From NCBI GenBank assembly GCA_910586985.1, contig CAJUKK010000008.1:1-63148 (forward strand): a stretch of 63,148 nt of DNA, in the 5' to 3' direction. The translations under genes were made by a program, and so were the position numbers. Numbering within the stretch: the first letter of the stretch is position 1; every line of letters begins with the position of its first letter. The notes under the pieces were generated by a model. That model was not told the DNA's origin, made no database searches, and saw only the letters and a list, made by a program, of their open reading frames with translations. This DNA is from an uncultured Christensenellaceae bacterium (GTDB taxonomy: Bacteria > Bacillota > Clostridia > Christensenellales > Borkfalkiaceae). Below are positions 8,591-18,900 of this stretch, piece by piece.

Positions 8591-9556
8591 ATGAACGTAT
8601 ACGTTATTTATAAATTTCAAGATTTCAACGATATAAAGGAAAGTTTATCCGCGCTTGAAAATACAGCGGGAATAAGTCTTTTCTATTTTCACCCGTCTCC
8701 GTTATCTCACCGTTGGAAATCAAAGGCAAAAGAAAAAATAAAATCCGCTGATGTTGTTTGTTACTTCTTTAATTTTGACTCCGCCAAAAACGATTCAAAA
8801 AATTTAAAGTGGGAGTACGATTTTGCATGCAAGCACAAAAAAAGAGTTATAGTTATCGATAAAAATAATCGAACCGATATTGTGAATGAATTGCTGGAAG
8901 CAGAAAAGAAGAGCCATTTTTTTAAAAATATTTTCAATTGCAGTTACAACGAAAAAGATATTTCGTTAAAGCCGATATCCTTTGATCAGGGGAAAGAACA
9001 TCTGGTCGAGCAATCTTCATGGAATATTGAAAATAAACTTTTGATTCAAGACGAAACGGATATCAGTAAAGAAGTTAAAAATACTTATTACTCTCTTTTG
9101 ATGCAACAATATAAAGTTATGGTCGATACCTCGGAAAAACTTATGCAGCGCAGACAGGAAACGAGCAATCTTTATACGACCGTATGTACGGCGCTTGTCG
9201 CTTTGGTCGGGTCGGCGTTTGCGCTGAAGAATATGTATGCGCTATGCGCAATCTTTTTTTGTGTTGGCGTAGTGAGCATCATTATGTCTGTAAATTGGCG
9301 GATCGCTTTAGATAGCTTTAATCGGAATAACGAGGGTAAATTTGCTGTTTTAAATGAGATAGAAAAGAAATTGCCCGCCAATATGTTTGATTCGGAATAC
9401 CGATATAATCAATCGAAAGGAATAAAATCGTTTGCGCTCAGAGAAAAACTATTGCCTTTCGTTTTTAATATTCTGGGTATCATATTTGTGCTGTTGGGGA
9501 TTACGTTTTTGGTTTTAAAATGCATCGGTATTGATTTTTTTGTCAACTTAAACTAA
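8591..9556 (+). CDS. TIR-like domain fused to RipA-like membrane domain, probable defence effector
   Basis: A 321-residue protein in two parts. Residues 1-~115 look like a TIR/ThsB-like Rossmann domain: a first strand (MNVYVIYKF), an SADVVCYFF strand, then LKWEYDFACKHKKRVIVID, where Glu75 occupies the place of the catalytic Glu of NAD-cleaving TIR domains. Residues ~160-321 carry QQYKVMVDTSEKLMQRRQETSN, two close membrane helices (~194-213, 215-235), the NWRIALDSFN...KFAVLNEIEKKLP block and a last helix (~288-312); this pattern matches RipA-type octameric membrane proteins. The gene has its own GGAGG site, is AT-richer than its neighbours and is followed by a terminator. It could sense infection and deplete NAD or breach the membrane, but that is inference. 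Confidence 0.65.
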   Translation: MNVYVIYKFQDFNDIKESLSALENTAGISLFYFHPSPLSHRWKSKAKEKIKSADVVCYFFNFDSAKNDSKNLKWEYDFACKHKKRVIVIDKNNRTDIVNELLEAEKKSHFFKNIFNCSYNEKDISLKPISFDQGKEHLVEQSSWNIENKLLIQDETDISKEVKNTYYSLLMQQYKVMVDTSEKLMQRRQETSNLYTTVCTALVALVGSAFALKNMYALCAIFFCVGVVSIIMSVNWRIALDSFNRNNEGKFAVLNEIEKKLPANMFDSEYRYNQSKGIKSFALREKLLPFVFNILGIIFVLLGITFLVLKCIGIDFFVNLN

Positions 9557-9608
9557 AACCTTTTACAGTGAACCCCCGAAAAAATTTTAAACTAAATATA
9601 ATGAGAAA

Positions 9609-9649
9609 TAAAAAATCGGCAGACGTGGTCTGAATCCGATTTTTTTATT
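9609..9649 (+). terminator. Terminator after the TIR/RipA-like gene
   Basis: AAAAATCGG pairs with CCGATTTTT, with CAGAC/GTCTG as the inner stem around a GTG loop, and T runs follow. Confidence 0.85.
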
Positions 9650-9676
9650 TTTTTTGCCAATATACCGTTCAGATGA

Positions 9677-9711
9677 TTGACGGGGGGGGGGAGGGGTAAA
9701 TATGGTATAAT
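9677..9711 (+). promoter_or_regulatory. Poly-G spacer promoter of the SipW/secreted protein locus
   Basis: TTGACG (9677-9682) and TATAAT (9706-9711) flank a tract of ten G (9682-9691), an A, four more G and TAAATATGG. The -10 has the extended form TGGTATAAT. The spacer counted from TTGACG is 23 bases, six more than ideal, so loss of Gs would bring the -35 into register. A second TATAAT (9758-9763) without a good -35 lies downstream. The gene starts at 9796. Confidence 0.55.
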
Positions 9712-9795
9712 TGAATTGAAAATAGATTGCTCAATATTTTGTAATATTTTTATTTGATATAATTTATAAGGTAAACGATTCTGGAAAAAAAGGAT

Positions 9796-10266
9796 ATGAC
9801 GAAAAAAATAAAAATTCAATTTAAAATAATATTTTTTGTCTTGATCCTTTTATCGGTGTCTGCGGCAATATTTTCGGTCTCTTATGCGAGGTGGGTGGAC
9901 AAAAGCGGTCGGCAGATAAAAATTTCGGGGACAGTGGGCGCATGGAAATACGGCGGCGAAAACGAAGGAGTTACAAGTATCGGACAAACTCAGGTAAAGC
10001 CGTTATCGGGTTCGACGGTTACATTGCTTCCGGAGACGTTTGAAATTCAGGACGGGGAGGGTAAAATGTTTTCCGTGTCTATGAATTTATCGGCGGGGGG
10101 GAGTTTTGAACTAAACGTTGACGGCAAAAAGGTTACTTTTTCTCTGCGTGACAATACAGGTTTATTTATCATGAACAAAGACGGTTCCTATCAATGTTCA
10201 GGAGCTTATAAGGGATGTTTTCATTTGACTTATAATGCGTATACGCAGGAATTATGGATTAATTAA
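9796..10266 (+). CDS. Secreted protein with signal anchor, SipW-locus
   Basis: A 156-residue protein. Residues ~8-30 are a hydrophobic signal (FKIIFFVLILLSVSAAIF) ending in SVSYARW, similar to signals processed by SipW-type peptidases. The rest is Gly/Ser/Thr-rich and predicted mostly beta, with two cysteines near the end (QCSGAYKGC). No family is recognised. It is the first gene behind the poly-G promoter and 54 bases before a second secreted protein; a SipW-type peptidase follows. A run of seven G lies inside the gene (10095-10101), encoding A-G-G, and could itself slip. Confidence 0.6.
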   Translation: MTKKIKIQFKIIFFVLILLSVSAAIFSVSYARWVDKSGRQIKISGTVGAWKYGGENEGVTSIGQTQVKPLSGSTVTLLPETFEIQDGEGKMFSVSMNLSAGGSFELNVDGKKVTFSLRDNTGLFIMNKDGSYQCSGAYKGCFHLTYNAYTQELWIN

Positions 10267-10320
10267 CGATTTTGAATCTAAGCGGATTTGGAATAGAAAA
10301 AATTTTTTAGGAGAATTGAT

Positions 10321-10887
10321 ATGAAAATCAAGAAAAAGACAAGTATGATGTTGCTTGCAACGTCCGCGGCGGCGGTAGTCGGCGTTGCAGCGGTTTCGTT
10401 TGCTGCTTGGAACGGCGGAACAACGCTCACGGTAAACGGTGAAACGGGTACGGCTGTGTTGGAAGGATTTGTCGGCGCAACGGCTGTTTTTGATGGCAAA
10501 CTTGTTCCTTGGGATCAAAGCGAAAATTCCGTGAGTGCGGGCAGCGCAACGGTTATCAATGCGGAAATCGATTATGTTGTTGTGGAAAATTACAGTATTA
10601 CGGTAGAACTGACTTCGGCGACGACGCTTAACGCAACCTATTATGCAATGATCGACGGAAATCAAACGGCAGATTTCGAGATTGCGGAAGGCGTTCCTGC
10701 AGGTTGGATTGCTTTGGAACTGAATACTGCTAAGGAACTTATAGTAACTACGGCGACGCCTGAGACGATCGGTGCGCAGGAAACAAAGTACTTGCACCTC
10801 GCAATGGCATCGGACGATTCTTCTTCAGACAGCGAAAAGGCATTTGAACTTGAAATTGTCTACCATTCGGTTACGTTTAATAACTAA
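10321..10887 (+). CDS. Secreted surface protein, TasA/CalY-like by context
   Basis: A 188-residue protein with a Lys-rich N-terminus, hydrophobic segment (MLLATSAAAVVGVAAVSFAAW) and a mature part rich in Thr, Val and Ala that reads as a beta-sandwich. The AVSFAAWNGGTT junction resembles SipW-type cleavage regions of TasA and camelysin. No catalytic residues are seen; a fibre, matrix or surface-layer role is likely. The start at 10321 follows AGGAG. The tail is a short Asp/Ser-rich segment and a final strand. The assignment to the TasA/CalY group rests on signal sequence and neighbours, not on a clear domain match. Confidence 0.55.
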   Translation: MKIKKKTSMMLLATSAAAVVGVAAVSFAAWNGGTTLTVNGETGTAVLEGFVGATAVFDGKLVPWDQSENSVSAGSATVINAEIDYVVVENYSITVELTSATTLNATYYAMIDGNQTADFEIAEGVPAGWIALELNTAKELIVTTATPETIGAQETKYLHLAMASDDSSSDSEKAFELEIVYHSVTFNN

Positions 10888-10998
10888 AAAAATAACAACA
10901 GACATTGCCGACCGCTTGCTTCGTCATATGGTCGGCAGAATTTTTATACCGTCACACGGAAAAGGTAAGTTTTGAACTTGTTTTAAAAGGAATCTTGT

Positions 10999-12498
10999 AT
11001 GGAAGAAGTCGTCCGGCAAGTAAATAAGGAAAACAAAGGTAAAAAGATAAAGCTGGTACTTAAAATCGTCGGTTATGTCGTTTTGCTTGGTTTGCTTATC
11101 GGTCTCACGGTAAACGCGCTGCTAGGCGTGTTTGTCGATCATTATTATCCGACGTTCGGGGGAAACAGATTGTTTGCGATCGTCTCCGATTCAATGGAGC
11201 CGGAAATTCCTACGGGAAGTATGATCGTAGGTCGCGTCCCCACGGGCGAAGACGAGATTTCGGTAGGAACGGTGATCACATTCGAAGTCAAACAGGGGAA
11301 CACGGTTATACTTGTGACTCATCGCGTGGTGGAAGTACACAGGAGTTCGTCCGGAACGGTTTCTTATACGACGCGCGGTGATAATACCGATTCGAATGAC
11401 GGAGTCCGTCCTGTTTATCAAGACGTCGTGGGAATATATACGGGCGGCAGATGCGGTTTTTTGGGATATGTGTTCGGTTTTTTACAATCGACGGAAGGTG
11501 CAATTGCGCTCATTATAATTGTTCTCATTACTGCGGCAACGTTTATCATCGTACATTTTATCAATCTTGTAACATTGTGGCGGAACATTGCGCTGAGCGC
11601 GCTTAAAAAGAGCGGAAATATTCTTTCAGAGACCCAGATAGAACAGTTCGGCGTGATTGCGGACGTAATCGGGATTGTATCCAAAGAACCCGTAGATAAA
11701 CGCGACATTCAGCGTAAAGACAAAAAATTGAAATGGTTTCTTAAGACGGGCAGATTGCCGCGCAGACCGTATAGCGACGATTTTGACGAAAGTCTTACGG
11801 CAGGCGTGGAAGAATTGCCCGCGCCTAAGCTCGTTGTCGTGAGCGAAACGGGACGGATCGGTGACGCAGCGTCGCTTCTGCATTCTCAATCCGAGGGGGA
11901 GTTTGCGCGGGAGACGGCGGTATCCGTTGCGGGAGAACCGATTGCTGATTCTTTTATCAGGGACAGGATTGAGCACATGAGGTATCAGTCTACGATGCTT
12001 GCAAAGCTGATTCGTCTTGACGCAAAAGCAAAAGAGTGGTATTCCGCTATAAAAAACGAACTGTTATCTTATCGGAAAATTCGCGTACGCATGGGAAAGC
12101 GCTTTGAGGTTTTTTTCTACGGGCGAAAAACGGTTGCGCGCCTTGGGGTGCGGGGAAAGACGTTGTGTCTGTATTTTGCGGGAAACGCCAAAGAGTTTTC
12201 AAAGACAAAATATGCCGTCGAAGATGTCGGGACAAATAGTCTCTGTCTTTATCGGGTCAAAAGCGCGCTGCGTGTCAAATACGCGCGCACCCTGATTAAA
12301 AATCTTATGCGCAATACGGGCGCTTGCAAAGATCCTGATTATGTTGCGCAGGACTATTACATGCCGTATGAAGATATTGTGTCGCTGATGAAGAAGGGGC
12401 TTGTCAGACGCAAGCTGTCATCAGAGAATAAAATATATAAAATTCTGGATATTTCAAAGGGGGAATCTCAGGTCTCCGATGAAGATTTCAGCGAATAG
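10999..12498 (+). CDS. sipW: SipW-type signal peptidase I with large C-terminal extension
   Basis: Membrane serine protease that removes signal peptides of exported proteins, probably the two products encoded just upstream. Residues ~18-40 form the first membrane helix. SDSMEPEIPTGSMI holds the catalytic Ser, and THRVVEV carries the His that replaces Lys in SipW/ER-type enzymes; TRGDNTDSND is the third conserved box. A second membrane helix follows at ~170-193. The enzyme should end near residue ~200, but about 300 more residues follow, ending in a basic domain (YRKIRVRMGKRFEVFFYGRK...LCLYFAGNA) of a kind I remember from other Clostridia proteins without a name. The fusion is unusual; the tail is probably cytoplasmic. 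Confidence 0.8.
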   Translation: MEEVVRQVNKENKGKKIKLVLKIVGYVVLLGLLIGLTVNALLGVFVDHYYPTFGGNRLFAIVSDSMEPEIPTGSMIVGRVPTGEDEISVGTVITFEVKQGNTVILVTHRVVEVHRSSSGTVSYTTRGDNTDSNDGVRPVYQDVVGIYTGGRCGFLGYVFGFLQSTEGAIALIIIVLITAATFIIVHFINLVTLWRNIALSALKKSGNILSETQIEQFGVIADVIGIVSKEPVDKRDIQRKDKKLKWFLKTGRLPRRPYSDDFDESLTAGVEELPAPKLVVVSETGRIGDAASLLHSQSEGEFARETAVSVAGEPIADSFIRDRIEHMRYQSTMLAKLIRLDAKAKEWYSAIKNELLSYRKIRVRMGKRFEVFFYGRKTVARLGVRGKTLCLYFAGNAKEFSKTKYAVEDVGTNSLCLYRVKSALRVKYARTLIKNLMRNTGACKDPDYVAQDYYMPYEDIVSLMKKGLVRRKLSSENKIYKILDISKGESQVSDEDFSE

Positions 12499-12542
12499 AA
12501 AACGGGAAAACGTTGTAAAAACTACGGCGCTCTCCCGTTTTC
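12498..12542 (+). terminator. Inverted repeat after the SipW gene
   Basis: GAAAACGGGA (12498-12507) is repeated inverted as TCCCGTTTTC (12533-12542) with a 25-base loop and only a weak T run. Confidence 0.5.
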
Positions 12543-12620
12543 GCTTATGAAGAATACATGATTATTCGCCGTGTTTATACCCCCGTTTCAAAATTCTAAT
12601 GGTTGAATAATAATCATTTC

Positions 12621-12644
12621 CCGCGCCTTGAGCGCGGTCTTTTT
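12621..12644 (+). terminator. Rho-independent terminator
   Basis: CCGCGC/GCGCGG stem with a CTTGA loop followed by TCTTTTT. Confidence 0.8.
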
Positions 12645-12874
12645 ATTGTTTGAAACAGTTGTTTTTTATTTTTTGACGGAAATATGCGACCTTAAAATAT
12701 TCCGTTCGTGGTATGAATTTCTCTTATCATACAAAAAGTAAGAAAAAGCGGCTCTGGAAGACAGGATTTTTAGCGAAAAATACGGGCAAATGCAAATATT
12801 GGATAATTATGCATAAAATCAAATAAATTGCGCGTTTTTGGACTTTTTCGCTTTAATTTTTCACATAGAATTGC

Positions 12875-12903
12875 TTGCAAAAATTTGCCCCTTGCGCTAT
12901 AAT
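12875..12903 (+). promoter_or_regulatory. Promoter of the protease-opp operon
   Basis: TTGCAA (12875-12880), 17 bases, TATAAT (12898-12903); the protease ATG is at 12946. Confidence 0.65.
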
Positions 12904-12945
12904 AACAAGGTGGTACTATATTCAGATTGAGGACTATACGATAAA

Positions 12946-15900
12946 ATGAGTAAGTTAAAGAACCAAAACGCAAAAAAATTTCTGACCGTTGCGGTTGCGT
13001 CGGCGCTCTGCTGTACGCTGTCTCTTTCCGCGCTTCTTCCCGTGTTCGAAGAGAGAGAGAATGTTTCTGCGGAAAATAAAAACGGTGAGATTTCTACCGT
13101 ATCGCCCATGACAGGCAAGGTGGATACGCATATCTCCGATTATTTTAATACGAGCGTCGTGCAGAAACTGCCCGATACCGTAAAGAAAGACGAGGAGATT
13201 TCCGTCATCGTCAGGATGAATATCGATCCGATCGTGGACGAGTTTCAGGCGGCGGGAAAAACGAGAGCCGCGCAGACGGTGGGCGAATTCGCCGCATCCG
13301 GTGCTGGAAAGCGCATTGCCGGTAAGATCGGTGCGGCGGCGGAAACGCTCCGTACCCGTCTGAAAAAAGAGGGACTTAAATTCGAGCTGGGCGAGGAATA
13401 TAACGTTCTGATGAGCGGGTTCGAGGCGAAGATGAAAGCGAGCGAATTCGAGGACTTTACCGCCGCGCTCGGCAACGAGGCGACGGCAATCGTCGGCGAA
13501 GTTTACGCGCGCTGCGAAACGCAGCTCGTTACCAACGACGTCAACGTTTACGATACGGGTATTTTCGATAGTTCCGATTCGAAATACGACGGTACGGGAA
13601 CGGTCATTGCCGTCCTCGATACTGGACTTGATTATACGCACAGCGCGTTCGATCCCGCTCGTTTCGACGCTGCGGGCGCAAGACTGACGCAAGCTTCGAT
13701 CGACGGTCTGATTTCGAGAACGTCCGCATCGCAAACGACGCTCGGGTTGACGGCGGAGGACGTTTATATCAACGCAAAGGTTCCTTTTGCATACGACTAT
13801 GCCGATAAGGATCCCGACGTTTATCCTATGGCGAGCGAACACGGAACGCACGTTTCGGGCGTGATTGTCGGCGAAGACGACGTAATTACGGGCGTCGCTA
13901 CGAATGCGCAGCTTGTTTCGATGAAAGTATTTTCCGACGTTATGGACGGCGCGCGCGATTCGTGGTTGCTTGCCGCGCTTGAGGACTGTACGGTGCTCGA
14001 AGTCGACGTTATCAATATGTCGCTCGGTTCTTCTGCGGGATTCAGCCGCAACGAAGACAAAACCGCGCTTCAGGAAGTGTACGATAAAATTCAGGCGCAG
14101 GGAATCAGTCTGATTGCCGCGGCTTCAAATAGTTTCAATTCAACGTTTTCCTCGGAAAAAAACGGTAACCTTCCGCTTACCTCCAATCCCGATTCGGCGA
14201 CGGTCGGCTCTCCGAGTACGTATGAGTCAACGTTATCCGTCGCTTCGATCAAGGGCGTCAAGACGCCGTATCTCACTTACAACGGTTCGATCATGTACTT
14301 TACCGAATCCACGAACAAGGCGTCCAAATCCAAGAATTTCGTGGATGAGATTTTGCCTGAGGGCGTGAACGAGAAGGAGTTCGAATACGTGACCATTCCC
14401 GGAGTGGGGCGTTCGATCGACTATACGGGACTTTCGATGGCAGGAAAAATCGCGCTCGTCCGCCGCGGTTCCACTTCGTTTGAAGAGAAAGCGCGCGTCG
14501 CTTTGCAGAGCGGAGCGGCGGGTCTCATCGTATATAATAATGTTTCGGGCGACGTATCCATGACGGTGGGCAACATTAAACTTGCCGTATGTTCTATATC
14601 GCAGACGAACGGAGAGACGCTTGCGGCGCAAAGTTCGGGAAAGATCATGATCAGCCGTTCTCAGACGGCGGGTCCTTTCATGTCCGATTTCTCTTCGTGG
14701 GGGCCTACGCCCGATCTTCATATCAAACCTGAAATTACGGCGCACGGCGGCGATATCTATTCGGCTGTTCCCGGACAGTCTTACGACCGTATGTCCGGTA
14801 CTTCCATGGCGGCGCCCAACCAAGCGGGCGTTACCGCGCTTGTCCGTCAATATGTAAAAGAGACGTTCTCGGATATCGCAAACGATCCCGTTGCGGTAAC
14901 CAATCGCGTCAATCAGCTCATGATGTCTACGGCGGACATTGCTTATAACGTAAACGGACTTCCCTATTCGGTGAGAAAACAAGGCGCCGGACTTGCCAAC
15001 TTAGCAAGTTCCACATCGAGTCCCGCATATCTTACGACTTTTGATAAAGAAGGTAATCTGATGGATAAGCCCAAGCTCGAACTTGGGGACGATCCCGATA
15101 AAGCGGGCGTTTATACGTTAAAATTTGCCGTTAACAATTTCTCGGGCGGCGCGCTCTCCTACGACGTCGGCGCAATCGTGCAGACGGAAGGCGTGAGCGA
15201 GACAAAGACGCATCAGGGCGATACGACGGTGACGGAGGAAGGGTATACGCTCTCCGGCGCGTCGGTGAGAATCGTTGGTATCAAAGGCGGTACGAATAAC
15301 GGCATGAACGTTACCGTCGGGGCAAACTCTTCTGCGGAAATCACGGTGGAGATCGCGCTTTCCGATTCGGACAAGAGCTATCTCGATACGTCGTTTGCCA
15401 ACGGTATGTACGTTGAGGGATATATCACGCTCAAAGCTTCGGGCGGATCGCAGAACGGACTCAGCGTTCCCTACCTTGCATTCTACGGGGATTGGACGCA
15501 AGCGCCTATCTTCGATAAGGATTTTTACGAAACCAACAGGGATGAGCTTGACGATTCAATCGACACGCTTGATAAAAATTTGCCGGACGCTTATGCGACG
15601 CGCCCTGTCGGCGGTCTGTATAACGACTATATCGGCTACCTCGGCGCATATCCCTACGCTCCCAATCCCACGATGACGCCGATTGCGGCGGACAGAAAGT
15701 ATTCCGCGCTTACCAATAACGAGGAAGGAATCAATAATCTCTATGGGATTTTTGCGGGAATGCTCCGCGGCGCGAAACGCGTAGTTACTTCGATTACGGA
15801 CGCGACTACGGGCGAAATGATTTATTCGGAAGAGACGCTCAATCAACGCAAATCTTACAGTACGGGTTTGGCAATTGTACAGTCGACGATATTCGAACAC

Positions 15901-18900
15901 TTTAAAGTGTCCGATTACAATCTGAAAAACAATACCAAATATCTTGTAAAAGTACAGGCTTATCTGGATTACGGCGACGGCGGCGTGGAGAAAAATCTCA
16001 GAAATACGTTTGAGTTTCCTTTTGTTACCGACTTCGAAGCTCCTGCCGTAACCGATTGCGATTTCTATACCGAATATGACAGAACGGAGAAGAAAACGCG
16101 CTTGTTTGCACGTTTGAACGTGTACGACAACCATTACGTGGCGGCTCTGCAGATCGGAGCGGTCAGGGTGGGGGAGAGCGGATACGTTGTCGATACGTTC
16201 GATCGCTATCTTACGCCCGTCTATTCGGATTTTAACGCGACGAACATCGTTACGTATGAGCTCACCGATTATATGGATCAGATCAAGTCGTCTTATAACA
16301 AACGTTCTTTTGTTGTGACCGCTCTCGACTATGCGATGAATCAGGCGATGTACGAGATCAATATTCCCGATTCCGTGCTCGGAATTCATTTCGAAGAGGA
16401 AGAGGTAAAAATCAGTCCCAACGAGACGTATGATCTCAATCCCATCGTAACGCCTTCCCAGACGTGGGTGCAGTCGCTCGACTATATTTCTTCGAACGAG
16501 AGCATTGTAAGGGTTGTAAACGGGAAGATTATCGGTATCAAAGCGGGCGAGGCTACGATCACCGCGGTTGAGAACGGCGGCGGAGCGGACGCTAAGCGCG
16601 CTACGCTTAAAGTTCGAGTGCTCGGCGAGGGTGAACCGGGGTATCAAAAATTCGATGCGCCCGCCGCGGAAGAGTTTACTCTGACGGGCTATCACGTAGA
16701 AAAGGCATTTTATCTCCTGATCAGTGATGATCGTGAAATCGGAGAAACAGACGATACGATTACGTTTGTCGGTTCGGGCGCGCGTTCGCTCAGCATGTAT
16801 CCGAGCGAATCGGTTACGCTTAATTATAAACTTCGTTCCTATTTCCCGAACAGTACGAGCGTAACGTTTGAGAGCAGTAATCCGGATATCGTGCGTGTGG
16901 ATTCGCGGACGGGGACGGTTACGGCGGTTGCCGAAGGGAACGCGTCCATTACCGTGCAGTTGAAGATGAACGGATTGGCGCAGCGTTCGGAATACGTATC
17001 CGTAACGGTCAAAAATCCTTACGATACGAGCGGACCCTATCTGGTGCATTATTTCGGAAACGGCGGAAAAGTTGTTCTGCCCGCAGAGCTTTCGTTGACG
17101 GAAATCCAGCAGTACGCTTTCTCTAATTACGAATATGTTCCCAAAGACGAGAACGACGAAATTTCGGACGACGATCCTTTGATGACCAAGCCGCAGTTTA
17201 TCGGCGAGAGTACGATTGAAGAAGTCGTGATTCCCGAGGGAGTCAAGACGATCGGAAATTACGCTTTTGCGGGACTTACAGGACTGAAAAAGATCACGTT
17301 GCCTTCTACGATCGAAAAAATCGGTCTGGGTGCATTCTACGGCTGTACCGCGCTCGCAGATATACAGGGTGCGGAATATATCAAATTTATCAGTAAAGAT
17401 GCGTTCTACGGTTGTAATGCGCTCAAAACGGTGAACTTCGGCAGAATCATTGCAATCGGCGATTCGGCGTTTGAAAAGACGTTTACGTCTGATTCGCTTA
17501 AAAATGCTCCCGAAATCGAGATTACGCTTCCCGTCAGCGCACAGTCTATCGGAAAGCGCGCGTTTGCGGGCAATGCGAATGCCGTTTCGCTTACCATTCA
17601 GGCGGCACAGGTAAAACTCGGCGACGAAGCGTTTACCGGCTGTGTTAAATTAAAGACTGCAAGCGTCAACGCCGCGGTCATTCCTACGGGATTGTTCAAT
17701 GGTTGCTCCGCGCTTGAAAACGTTACGATCGGTAAGAGCGTTGCGGTCATCGGCGAAAATGCTTTCGGCGGTACGCAAGTTGCAAAATTCACCGTAACGG
17801 AAGGTAACGGCGTCTATCACGCGCAGGAAAACGGTGCGGTTCTGCTCAATACGGACGGAACACAACTTCTTGCCGTAGCTCCTGCGGCGCGTAAAGTTTC
17901 GGTTGCAGAAATGCCTTCGCTTGTCGACGTAACCGAGATCGGCGCGGCGGCGTTCTCAGGGAACGGTAACATTGTGCTCGTCGATCTCCCGTCGGTTACC
18001 CGAGTAAACGAGTATGCATTTGCAAACTGCACGGCGCTCGGAACGAAAAAGAACCTCGGAACGAGTCAAAATCCCGATATTGTTGAGGGTTATCTGAAAC
18101 TTGCCCCTCTCGCATACGTCGGCGATCATGCGTTCTACAATACGGGTATTGATACGATGCCTGAATTTTCGGCGGAGCTCAAAGAGATCGGCGAATATTC
18201 TTTCGCACAGACGAAAGTAACGACGGTTGTTATTCCCGACGGATTTAAGGTCGGAGACGCGGCGTTTGAAGATTGTGCCCAACTTACGACGGTGACGGTA
18301 AAAGACAACGTTACCGTAGGTATCGCGGCGTTCCGTTCGAAAGAAATTTTAGCGTCGAATTCATCGGGCGCGATTGTAATGTATCGTTTCCCGTCCAAAC
18401 TCAAGACGCTGTCGATCGGCGCGAACGCAGACTTACAGCCGGATGCATTCTATGGCGTCGCAGCGGAACAAATTACGCTCGGCGGGGGCGCTGTCATTGG
18501 AGACGGAGCGTTCTACAACGCGCAGAATTTGAAAAGTATTGATCTTTCCCAAGCGAAGTCGATCGGCTTCAGAGCTTTCTCCGGTATGGTTTACAAAGCG
18601 TCGCAGGCTGCTATAAAAATTACGGTCTGCGCGGCGAAATTGACGGAGGTCGATCTCTCTGCATGCGAGTCGCTGGGGGCGGAAGCGTTTATGTTCTGTC
18701 ACGACATAAAGACCGTGAAACTCGGCAGCCAAATCAAAGAGGTTCCTGATTATGCATTCTTCGGACTGTTGGACGTGGACGCAAAGGGAAATAAGATCGA
18801 ATATGCTTTGTTGGAGAGCGTGGAAGGACTCAGCCATATCGAAAAAATCGGTGAATGCGCGTTCCAGAGTGCGAAGTTCAGCGGATCGCTCGATCTCTCC

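Larger units (their letters stand above)
12543..12945 (+). other. Non-coding stretch between sipW and the surface protease
   Basis: It holds a second, compact terminator (CCGCGC 12621-12626, GCGCGG 12632-12637, then TCTTTTT) and an AT-rich stretch without any clear feature. At the end is a promoter, TTGCAA (12875-12880), 17 bases, TATAAT (12898-12903), that should drive the protease-opp operon. I see no gene on either strand. Confidence 0.7.

Noticed and set aside
15556..17049. A 497-codon minus frame inside the giant protease gene.
   Set aside because: Composition (Arg, His, Ile) is that of a shadow of the plus frame, and no SD or promoter is present.
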